The notes under the pieces: model-generated | What the model was told of the DNA's origin: nothing | Database searches by the model: none | The model's input: only the letters and a program-made list of their open reading frames with translations | Made by a program: the position numbers and the translations under genes | In this document: piece after piece, positions 1 to 5,526 of the stretch | Numbering within the stretch: the stretch's first letter is position 1 | Layout: each line of letters starts with the position of its first letter | DNA from: Pseudothermotoga sp. | Lineage (GTDB): Bacteria > Thermotogota > Thermotogae > Thermotogales > DSM-5069 | Reading direction: 5' to 3' | Length of the DNA stretch: 5,665 nt | Assembly: GCA_028276125.1 (NCBI GenBank) | Contig: JAPYWY010000118.1 | Span: 1-5,665, forward strand

Positions 1-2
1 AG

Positions 3-1049
3 AGTGAACATGATTCTTTGACGAGTGGCAAACCCACCGTCACCGCCGAGAAGATTGCTGAGATCGTGGAATCCTGGACGGGGGTTCCCGTGTCAAAGAT
101 GCTGGAGTCCGAGAAAGAGAGGTTGCTCAAGCTGGAAGAGATCATCCACGAGAGGCTGGTCGACCAAGAGGAAGCCGTCAGCGTCGTCGCAGATGCCATA
201 AGGAAGGCCAGAGCGGGGATCAAGGACCCCAACAGGCCAGTCGGAACTTTCTTGTTCCTGGGGCCGACGGGTGTGGGCAAGACCGAGCTCGCCAAGACCT
301 TGGCAGAGGTGCTGTTTGGGACTGAGAGCGCGTTGATCAGGATCGACATGACCGAGTACATGGAGAAACACAGCGTTTCAAGACTCATAGGAGCACCACC
401 GGGATACGTCGGCTACGAAGAGGGAGGTCAACTCACCGAGGCGGTGCGCAGAAGACCTTACTCTGTGATCTTGATGGACGAGATTGAGAAGGCGCATCTG
501 GATGTGTTCAACGTCCTTTTACAGATCATGGACGATGGAAGATTGACAGATTCGAAAGGAAACGTGGTCGATTTCAGAAACACCATAATCATCATGACGA
601 GCAACATCGCGAGCGATTTGATTCTCGAATACGTCAGGCAGGGTAAGAGGTTCGAAGAACTTGAAGAACGTGTGCGCGAGGAATTGAAACGCTACTTCAG
701 GCCGGAGTTCATAAACAGGTTGGACCACGTGATCGTGTTCAAGCCTTTGACGAAAGAGCACATGAAGCAGATCGTCGAAATAATGATCAAGAAGCTCGGT
801 TCGAGGTTGAAGGACAAGAAGATCGAACTCGTCATAACCGAACAGGCCAAAGAGTACCTCGCGGAGAGGGGACACGATCCGATCTTCGGTGCAAGACCAC
901 TGAGAAGGCTCATCGAAAGAGAGATCGAAACACCGCTCGCGAAGTTGATCATCGCGGGCGAGGTGAAGGAAGGTCAAACTGTCCGCGTGGATTACAGAGG
1001 CGGTGAACTGAAGCTGGAAGTCGCCAAAGAGTTGGTCAAAAAACAATAA
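3..1049 (+). CDS. clpB: ClpB-type AAA+ protein disaggregase, C-terminal part (partial)
   Basis: This is the 3' end of a gene that enters from the left. The frame is open to the window edge, so the TTG at 18 is not a credible start. The product would be a hexameric ATP-driven cytosolic disaggregase working with DnaK/DnaJ/GrpE. Counting from that TTG, visible parts are the inter-domain segment with the ClpB-like WTGVPVSKMLESEKE (20-34), Walker A GPTGVGKT (82-89), pore loop GYVGYEEGG (129-137), Walker B ILMDE (151-155), sensor-1 TSN (194-196), arginine finger in FRPEFINR (227-234) and sensor-2 GARPLRR (291-297). ClpC and ClpA proteins carry a ClpP-docking loop (VGF or IGL type) soon after sensor 1. 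None is present here, which favours ClpB over a protease-coupled ClpC. The usual GQ near the start of D2 reads DQ (RLVDQEEAV). The family is certain; ClpB rather than ClpC is likely but unproven without the N-terminal half. Confidence 0.9.
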   Translation, partial: SEHDSLTSGKPTVTAEKIAEIVESWTGVPVSKMLESEKERLLKLEEIIHERLVDQEEAVSVVADAIRKARAGIKDPNRPVGTFLFLGPTGVGKTELAKTLAEVLFGTESALIRIDMTEYMEKHSVSRLIGAPPGYVGYEEGGQLTEAVRRRPYSVILMDEIEKAHLDVFNVLLQIMDDGRLTDSKGNVVDFRNTIIIMTSNIASDLILEYVRQGKRFEELEERVREELKRYFRPEFINRLDHVIVFKPLTKEHMKQIVEIMIKKLGSRLKDKKIELVITEQAKEYLAERGHDPIFGARPLRRLIEREIETPLAKLIIAGEVKEGQTVRVDYRGGELKLEVAKELVKKQ

Positions 1050-1075
1050 AGAGGAGCGAAGGCTCCTCTTTTTTT
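1049..1075 (+). terminator. Rho-independent terminator of clpB, probably bidirectional
   Basis: A perfect 9-bp stem, AAGAGGAGC (1049-1057) and GCTCCTCTT (1062-1070), closes a 4-base GAAG loop. A run of seven T (1069-1075) begins in the last two bases of the right arm. The stem begins at the last base of the clpB stop codon. On the minus strand the same stem is followed by TATTGTTTTTT, so it could also end transcripts of the convergent nqr operon, whose last stop codon lies about 75 bases away. No other hairpin was seen in the 1076-1146 spacer. Confidence 0.88.
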
Positions 1076-1146
1076 ATACGAGCTTGACAGCTGTGACAGT
1101 TTCTTATTCTTGATTGCTTGCGGTGAGACGAATGTAACAAAACAGC

Positions 1147-1602
1147 TCACATCTCCAAAATCCTCTTGGCGGCTTCTGGATCGATCCTGAAAGGTGAACC
1201 TCTGCCTTGGTAAAAGCCGTGTTCTCTTATCAAGTGGATCGAGAGACAAGAGAAGATCAATCTTTCGTTGATCTTCTTGTTTTCGACGATCACGTAGTTC
1301 TTTGGATACAACCCAGGATCACCGAACGGGCACGGCATGTAGCCTCTCACATCATCCACGTACACGGCGAAGTGTTCGTCAACAGTTATCCAACTTCCAG
1401 TGGCGTGTTTGGCTTTTTCATAGAAATATTGCAATCTGTCGGCTATCTTTTCGTGCGTGAGTCCAAGTGCGGTCACCTTTTTGTCGTCTTCGTCGAGTAT
1501 ATCGACGAGCTTTCGATCGTCCGTCCCCAGAAAACCGTAACTGCTTATCACACCAGGTTTCATTCTCTCTTGCACTTTTTCCAAATCAGGGGTTTGTTTC
1601 AC
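1147..1602 (-). CDS. Conserved-looking protein of unknown function, last cistron of the nqr operon
   Basis: A 151-residue soluble protein with no signal peptide or membrane segment. I do not recognise a named domain. The composition is that of a real folded protein: an acidic/helical N-terminal half (LTHEKIADRLQYFYEKAKHA, 48-67), then GSWITVDEHFAVYVDDVRG (69-87), a MPCPFGDPGLYPKNYVIV stretch (89-106), LSIHLIREHGF (120-130) and RGSPFRIDPEAA (134-145). There are only two cysteines (91 and 119), not spaced as a cluster ligand. The start is GTG at 1602, because GGGGGGAG lies just upstream and directly follows the nqrF stop codon. The gap to nqrF is 12 bases, so the gene is very likely cotranscribed with nqr. 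Whether it serves the Nqr complex is unknown. A later ATG at codon 14 is possible but has a weaker ribosome site. Confidence 0.8.
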   Translation of the reverse strand: MKQTPDLEKVQERMKPGVISSYGFLGTDDRKLVDILDEDDKKVTALGLTHEKIADRLQYFYEKAKHATGSWITVDEHFAVYVDDVRGYMPCPFGDPGLYPKNYVIVENKKINERLIFSCLSIHLIREHGFYQGRGSPFRIDPEAAKRILEM

Positions 1603-1614
1603 AGCGCTCCCCCC

Positions 1615-2721
1615 TCACGCGAATTTGTCGTAGAAGATCTTTTCCTCTTTGAGACCGAATTTTTTGAGAACCTCTATCGAGGCGTTTATCATGCCAGGGC
1701 TTCCACAAAGATAAGCTTCGACTTGATCCGGAGAGAACCTGTCGAGGTATTTCTCGACAACCTGTGTGATGAGGCCAACCTCTCCGTCCCAGTTGTCTTC
1801 GGGCTTAGGTTCTGACAGAGCAGGTATGAAATGAAAGCTCGGATAAAGTTTCTCCAAATTTTTGAAGAAATCGACATAGAAGAGATCTCTCTTCGACCTC
1901 GCACCGAAGAAGAAATAAGTTTCCCTCTCTATTTTCTTTTCGTACATATCGAGTATGATGGATCTTATTGGTGCCATTCCCGAACCACCTGCTATGGCGA
2001 TGATCTTGGAGTTGGATTCTCTCAGGTAGAACTCGCCGAACGGACCTATGAATCTCAGCTCTTCGCCAACCTTGAGGTGTTCGTGGATATAGGTCGTAGC
2101 CAAGCCACCTGGAACTTTTCTTATGATCAACTCTATCCTATCCTTCATCGATGGTTGAGAAGACATCGAATAGGCCCTCATGACTGGTTCTTTGACATCA
2201 CCGTAAGGAGGTATGATGAGCTGGATGTACTGACCCGCCTTGAATTCTATGGTTGGGGGATCGATCAACCTGAGAGTTATCTCCTTTATATCGTAGGTCA
2301 GATCGACGATCTTCTCGACTTTCGATCGATATTCGCTTATGGCGAAAAGATGTTCCGGCAACCACACCTTCAAAGACTTCTTCACCTTGATCTGGCAGGA
2401 AAGTCTAACGTTCTGAGCGATCTCATCTTTCGATAGATACGGTGCTTCGGTGGGTAGAATGGGACCAACATCGCTCAAGACCTTCACTTTGCACAAGCCA
2501 CAACTTCCCTTGCCTCCGCACGCGGATGGGACGAATATCTTGCCTTCGGCGAGTGAGCTGAGCAGTGAAGAACCTCCCTTCGTTTTGAATTTCTTTTTCC
2601 CATCGTTCACGTCTATCTCGACTTCCGAATAGTTGTTTATGAACTTGTCAGCGAGCACGACCAAACCGGCCAAAGAGACCGATATCCCCGATAGAACGAG
2701 TATCGTTGCGAGCAATCCCAT
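1615..2721 (-). CDS. nqrF: Na+-translocating NADH:quinone reductase subunit F (NADH dehydrogenase, FAD/[2Fe-2S])
   Basis: NqrF is the electron entry subunit: it oxidises NADH on FAD and passes electrons to a [2Fe-2S] cluster at the cytoplasmic face. From the ATG at 2721 (368 residues) the order is one N-terminal membrane anchor (about 2-24), a ferredoxin domain with C68, C74, C77 and C109 (CGGKGSCGLC, then LSC), the FAD motif RAYS (182-185), the NADH-binding GGSGMAPIRS (245-254) and CGSPGM (339-344). The Cys spacing matches Vibrio NqrF almost exactly. The protein is about 40 residues shorter than the usual 407. Most of the difference is the segment before RAYS, here only PPYGDVKEP. The frame also allows a GTG start at 2745, giving 376 residues and overlapping nqrE. 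I prefer the ATG because GAGG precedes it, though closely, and because it gives the family's short N-terminus. The gap after the nqrE stop is 4 bases. Confidence 0.95.
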   Translation of the reverse strand: MGLLATILVLSGISVSLAGLVVLADKFINNYSEVEIDVNDGKKKFKTKGGSSLLSSLAEGKIFVPSACGGKGSCGLCKVKVLSDVGPILPTEAPYLSKDEIAQNVRLSCQIKVKKSLKVWLPEHLFAISEYRSKVEKIVDLTYDIKEITLRLIDPPTIEFKAGQYIQLIIPPYGDVKEPVMRAYSMSSQPSMKDRIELIIRKVPGGLATTYIHEHLKVGEELRFIGPFGEFYLRESNSKIIAIAGGSGMAPIRSIILDMYEKKIERETYFFFGARSKRDLFYVDFFKNLEKLYPSFHFIPALSEPKPEDNWDGEVGLITQVVEKYLDRFSPDQVEAYLCGSPGMINASIEVLKKFGLKEEKIFYDKFA

Positions 2722-2725
2722 CACC

Positions 2726-3316
2726 TCACTGAAGTTTGAACACACCGGAGAATCCTATGAACGCCAGAGCCATGATTCCTATGATGATCAACGTTATCCC
2801 AGCTCCCCTCAAAGGCACCGGTATGTCCTGTTCCCTTATCCTCATCCTTATGGCCGCTAGGGCAACGATCGCAAGCCACCAACCCACACCTGAACCGAGA
2901 CCGAAGAAGATGGATTGAATGAGTCCATAGTTTCTGACGACCATGAACAGAGCGATCCCCAAAATCGCGCAGTTCACAGTGATCAAAGGCAAGAAGATTC
3001 CAAGGTTCATGTAGAGCGTTGGTGAAAATCTGTCTATGATCATTTCGAGCACTTGAACGAACGCAGCTATGACGATTATGAAAACTATGTACGTGAGATA
3101 CTCCAAGCCGAACGGTACCAAGAGGTTGTGGTACACCACGTGGTTTATCGCCGTGGTCACGGTCATGACGAAAATCACCGCCATTCCCAAACCGTTCGCG
3201 GTCTTGATCTCCTTCGAGACCGATATGAAAGAACACATTCCCAGAAAGTAGGACAAGACCATGTTGCCGGTGAAAATCGAACCTAAGAAAAGAACGAACG
3301 GGCTGATCTCACCCAT
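2726..3316 (-). CDS. nqrE: Na+-translocating NADH:quinone reductase subunit E
   Basis: NqrE is a small integral membrane subunit of the Nqr core, homologous to NqrD and RnfA. The 196 residues (family about 198) form about six hydrophobic helices. LGMCSF (25-30) and VNCAI (114-118) carry C28 and C116. In this family the two cysteines, with a matching pair in NqrD, ligate the intramembrane iron centre. The C-terminal region GSGVGWWLAIVALAAIR (141-157), then VPLRGAGI and IMALAFIGFSG, is typical of NqrE. The ATG at 3316 is chosen over the upstream in-frame GTG at 3325 because GAGG (3328-3325) lies 8 bases before the ATG, and because the GTG would add three residues and overlap nqrD. It starts 5 bases after the nqrD stop, which points to translational coupling. 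The Nqr type rather than RnfA is inferred from the neighbouring nqrF. Confidence 0.94.
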   Translation of the reverse strand: MGEISPFVLFLGSIFTGNMVLSYFLGMCSFISVSKEIKTANGLGMAVIFVMTVTTAINHVVYHNLLVPFGLEYLTYIVFIIVIAAFVQVLEMIIDRFSPTLYMNLGIFLPLITVNCAILGIALFMVVRNYGLIQSIFFGLGSGVGWWLAIVALAAIRMRIREQDIPVPLRGAGITLIIIGIMALAFIGFSGVFKLQ

Positions 3317-3321
3317 GGACC

Positions 3322-3921
3322 TCACCTCTTCTTAATCATCATGGCCTTGAAGATCCAAAGAATGACCGCCAAGACGAAGAAGGCACTCGCCGGCATCACC
3401 ATTATGGTCCAGTTCACGAAGTTTTCCCCAAAGATCCTGAAACCGAACAGAGAACCAAAGCCGAGGATTTCTCTGATGGTTGCGACGATCAAGAGTATCA
3501 GAGAGTAACCAAGTCCAGATCCCAGTCCATCGAGGAAGGATATCGTTGGTGAGTTGGCGAGTGCGTAAGCTTCCGTTCTACCCATGACTATGCAGTTGGT
3601 GATGATCAAACCCACGTACGGCCCGAGGGCCACGGATATCTCTGGTAAGTAAGCCTTCAAGAAAAGATCGAAGATGATCACGTAAAAGGCTATGACGAAA
3701 ACCTCGACTATCATACGAACCTTTCGTGGTATCGCTTTTCGCATCAGAGAGACACTCAAAGAGGACAAAGCCGTGGTCAACGTCAAGCCGATGCACATGA
3801 TCAAAGTGTTCAAGAGTTTGTTCGTCACCGCCAAGGTCGAGCATATGCCGAGTATTTGGATGATCACAGGGTTTTCAAAGAAAATCGTTCTTCTGAATAC
3901 GTTGCCAGCCTTCTCGTTCAT
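3322..3921 (-). CDS. nqrD: Na+-translocating NADH:quinone reductase subunit D
   Basis: NqrD is the integral membrane partner of NqrE, inserted in opposite topology; together they hold the intramembrane iron centre and form part of the ion path. The 199 residues form about six membrane helices. ENPVIIQILGICSTLAVT (16-33) places C27, and YVGLIITNCIVMGRTEAYA (102-120) places C110, both conserved family positions. FLDGLGSGLGYS (129-140) and REILGFGSLFG (150-160) follow. The C-terminus is slightly shorter than in Vibrio. The ATG at 3921 has AAGG 7 bases upstream. That site is built from the last Arg codon and TGA stop of nqrC, and only 4 bases separate the two genes. RnfE is the close paralogous family; the Nqr assignment rests on gene order and nqrF. 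Confidence 0.94.
   Translation of the reverse strand: MNEKAGNVFRRTIFFENPVIIQILGICSTLAVTNKLLNTLIMCIGLTLTTALSSLSVSLMRKAIPRKVRMIVEVFVIAFYVIIFDLFLKAYLPEISVALGPYVGLIITNCIVMGRTEAYALANSPTISFLDGLGSGLGYSLILLIVATIREILGFGSLFGFRIFGENFVNWTIMVMPASAFFVLAVILWIFKAMMIKKR
3325..3328 (-). promoter_or_regulatory. Shine-Dalgarno site deciding the nqrE start
   Basis: GAGG on the minus strand lies 8 bases before the ATG at 3316. It is formed by the last codons of nqrD (AAG AGG) just ahead of the nqrD TGA stop. It supports the ATG rather than the GTG at 3325, which would overlap this site. Confidence 0.65.
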
Positions 3922-3925
3922 TCTC

Positions 3926-4558
3926 TCACCTTCTGTAGCGTTCCATCAGAATCGGTTTCCACTGCTTTATTGCCTCGTTCACCAACTTTTCGATGGCCTT
4001 CGAAGTTCCAGTTGCGCCGGTGATGGCATCCACCGTTGAATCGTTCGGATCGTAGTTACCAGGTTTGGCGATGTTGGTGGCGAACATCAGGTAAGGATAG
4101 GAAGAGGACAATTTTTCCCCGCGAAACTGCCTCTTGAACCAGTTTTCGTCTATCCTTCCACCCAGTCCAGGTGTTTCAGAATGTCTTACGAAGGAAATTC
4201 CAGCCAGTCTCTCGAAAGATTCGTCGAGCGCGATCACGGCCGAAACTAATCCCCAAAGACCTGCCCCGGTGTACTCAAAAGCGTAAACTCGACGACCATC
4301 CACGCTCGCCAGGTAGACCTTTCTACCGTCGAATTCGTCGATCTGTATCTTCTCCCTGAAAGTTTTCTCTATCTCTCTCAAGTCCATTTCGTGAACATTT
4401 ATTCCAACGGCTTCCAAAATCGCTTTCGCACGGATCGCGGTGAGATTCACTTCAATTCGTTCTTTGGTGAACGAGCTCACAAAACCGAGGACGCTTGAAA
4501 GAACCAACGAGAGCACGACCATGAACAAGATGGTGTAAGCAGCCGATTCTTTCTTCAT
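3926..4558 (-). CDS. nqrC: Na+-translocating NADH:quinone reductase subunit C (covalent FMN)
   Basis: NqrC (RnfG homologue) is anchored by one N-terminal helix (about 7-29), with the flavin domain outside the cytoplasmic membrane, and relays electrons through an FMN bound to a threonine by a phosphoester. The 210-residue product shows GLWG (100-103), HSETPGLGGRI (126-136) and DAITGATGTS (177-186), in which T183 is the expected FMN threonine. It is shorter than the roughly 250-260 residues usual in proteobacteria. FMN attachment needs an ApbE flavin transferase, which is not encoded in the window. The start codon overlaps the nqrB stop as ATGA (4 bases shared), a classic coupling arrangement. 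AAGG lies 10 bases upstream, inside nqrB. Confidence 0.94.
   Translation of the reverse strand: MKKESAAYTILFMVVLSLVLSSVLGFVSSFTKERIEVNLTAIRAKAILEAVGINVHEMDLREIEKTFREKIQIDEFDGRKVYLASVDGRRVYAFEYTGAGLWGLVSAVIALDESFERLAGISFVRHSETPGLGGRIDENWFKRQFRGEKLSSSYPYLMFATNIAKPGNYDPNDSTVDAITGATGTSKAIEKLVNEAIKQWKPILMERYRR
3929..3932 (-). promoter_or_regulatory. Shine-Dalgarno site of nqrD inside the end of nqrC
   Basis: AAGG on the minus strand, followed by the nqrC TGA, lies 7 bases before the nqrD ATG. The site uses the last Arg codon of nqrC, so ribosomes ending nqrC sit directly on the nqrD initiation region. Confidence 0.6.
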
Positions 4559-5466
4559 TTTGCCACCACCTTCTTCTGGGTCAAGAGGTCCAAGAGCGGT
4601 GCGAACATGTTTGCGATCAAAACTGAGAACATAGCACTTTCAACGAAGGCGGAGAAAGTTCTGAGAATTATCGTCAGCGAACCTATGAGCAAACCGTACA
4701 ACCATTTGGCGCTCTCATTTCTTGGCGCACTCACAGGATCCGTTGCCATGAAAACGGCTGCGAAGAGCAAACCGCCAGAGATAAGGTTCTGAATGGTGCC
4801 GAGGCTCGAGATCCCGAAAATCTGAAAGAACCCGGCGGTGAGAAAGGCACCCACCAAGGTTGAGATGATTATTCTGAAAGAAGCAGTTTTGGTTAGAATC
4901 AGATAAACCGCGGCGATTATTATCAACCATTTTGCGGTCTCGCCCGCGGAACCTGGTATGTCACCCCAAAAGATCTTGAAGTAATCTTGGACCATAACTG
5001 GCATTTCCAATTTCGCTGCTCTCAGGGGCGTAGCACCACTCATCAGTTGAGGAGAAAGCCAGAAACGCCAACCGTTTGGAAAGACACCCAAGTTCCAGTT
5101 CGCGGTCATAAAACTTGGAAAGCTAACGAAGACGAAAGCCCTTCCAACCATTGCAGGATTGAACACGTTCCTTCCGAATCCACCAAACACCTCTTTGGCA
5201 AAGAATGTTCCAAAGAAACCTGCAACGACTACGACCCAAAGGGGTATCGACGGTGGTAGTATCAAACCCAAGATTGTTCCCGTCACGAATATGGACTCGG
5301 TTGGTTTCTTCTTCTTGTACTTCTCAAAAATCCATTCTGTTGTGAAACAGACTGCGTTCGAAACCAAAACGTTGAGAAGAACTTTCCAGCCAAAGTTGAG
5401 AATGGCAAAGGCCAAAATCGGTAAGAGCGAAAAAATGACTCTACGCATCAACGGCTGTTTCACCAT
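4555..5466 (-). CDS. nqrB: Na+-translocating NADH:quinone reductase subunit B (covalent FMN, compact form)
   Basis: NqrB is the largest membrane subunit, carrying a covalent FMN plus riboflavin and, in characterised enzymes, the main ion-conducting path. Diagnostic NqrB-type stretches are ESIFVTG (57-63), LPPSIPLW (70-77), AKEVFGGFGRNVFNPAMVGRAF (90-111), SGAT (143-146, T146 the expected FMN threonine), GDIPGSAGE (168-176), MATDPVSAP (240-248) and IANMFAPLLD (284-293). At 303 residues it is about 100 shorter than Vibrio NqrB. The cytoplasmic N-terminal extension and the long loop between the first two helices appear to be absent, making this end RnfD-like. The ATG at 5466 has AGGAGGG 8 bases upstream. 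It is the first recognisable nqr gene of the operon. Confidence 0.94.
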   Translation of the reverse strand: MVKQPLMRRVIFSLLPILAFAILNFGWKVLLNVLVSNAVCFTTEWIFEKYKKKKPTESIFVTGTILGLILPPSIPLWVVVVAGFFGTFFAKEVFGGFGRNVFNPAMVGRAFVFVSFPSFMTANWNLGVFPNGWRFWLSPQLMSGATPLRAAKLEMPVMVQDYFKIFWGDIPGSAGETAKWLIIIAAVYLILTKTASFRIIISTLVGAFLTAGFFQIFGISSLGTIQNLISGGLLFAAVFMATDPVSAPRNESAKWLYGLLIGSLTIILRTFSAFVESAMFSVLIANMFAPLLDLLTQKKVVAK

Positions 5467-5474
5467 CTAAAATA

Positions 5475-5481
5475 CCCTCCT
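5475..5481 (-). promoter_or_regulatory. Strong Shine-Dalgarno site of nqrB
   Basis: AGGAGGG on the minus strand lies 8 bases before the nqrB ATG. It is the strongest ribosome site in the operon and fixes the start of the compact NqrB. A longer NqrB is not possible because the frame reaches its in-frame stop codon (TAG) directly upstream of the ATG. Confidence 0.8.
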
Positions 5482-5483
5482 GG

Positions 5484-5516
5484 ACAGCTTTTTCAAGAAT
5501 ATATTACAGCTTTTTC
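5484..5516 (-). repeat. Pair of identical 11-bp direct repeats before nqrB
   Basis: GAAAAAGCTGT occurs twice on the minus strand, at 5516-5506 and 5494-5484, with 11 bases between copies and a 22-base period (two helical turns). The first copy lies in the spacer of the candidate promoter and the second covers its predicted start point. This is the layout expected of a repressor operator, but no regulator is known from the window. Confidence 0.55.
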
Positions 5517-5526
5517 GAACCTTCAA
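5498..5526 (-). promoter_or_regulatory. Candidate sigma70-type promoter before nqrB
   Basis: Minus-strand TTGAAG (5526-5521) and TATATT (5503-5498) are separated by exactly 17 bases, matching -35 and -10 boxes at 4/6 and 5/6 positions. The -35 box overlaps the TGA of the upstream gene. Transcription would start near 5491, giving a short leader of about 25 bases before nqrB. It could make nqrB-F independent of the upstream gene. It was found by eye only; A/T-rich sequence gives such matches by chance. Confidence 0.4.

Noticed and set aside
18..20. TTG at 18 as the real start of a short ClpB
   Set aside because: The frame is open upstream to the window edge, there is no ribosome site, and the product would begin in the middle of the known ClpB architecture.
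519..1046. Minus-strand open frame of 175 codons opposite clpB
   Set aside because: It is antisense to a fully conserved AAA+ module, and its Asp/His/Phe-rich product has no recognisable domain. It is a codon-bias shadow.
1084..1110. Plus-strand TTGACA with TATTCT downstream in the convergent spacer
   Set aside because: Spacing is only 15 bases, the -10 match is weak, and it would drive antisense RNA into the nqr operon with no gene on that strand. The nearby ACAGCTGT palindrome is too short to call an operator.
1207..2436. Two long plus-strand open frames (1207-1815 and 1831-2436, about 200 codons each)
   Set aside because: They lie antisense to nqrF and the downstream gene, have no ribosome sites, and their products look like random Cys/Trp/His-rich sequence. 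The minus-strand products match known families across the same bases.
2721..3236. Minus-strand open frame of 171 codons overlapping nqrE in another frame
   Set aside because: The His/Arg/Gly-rich product is out of frame with nqrE, which has clear family motifs and a proper ribosome site.
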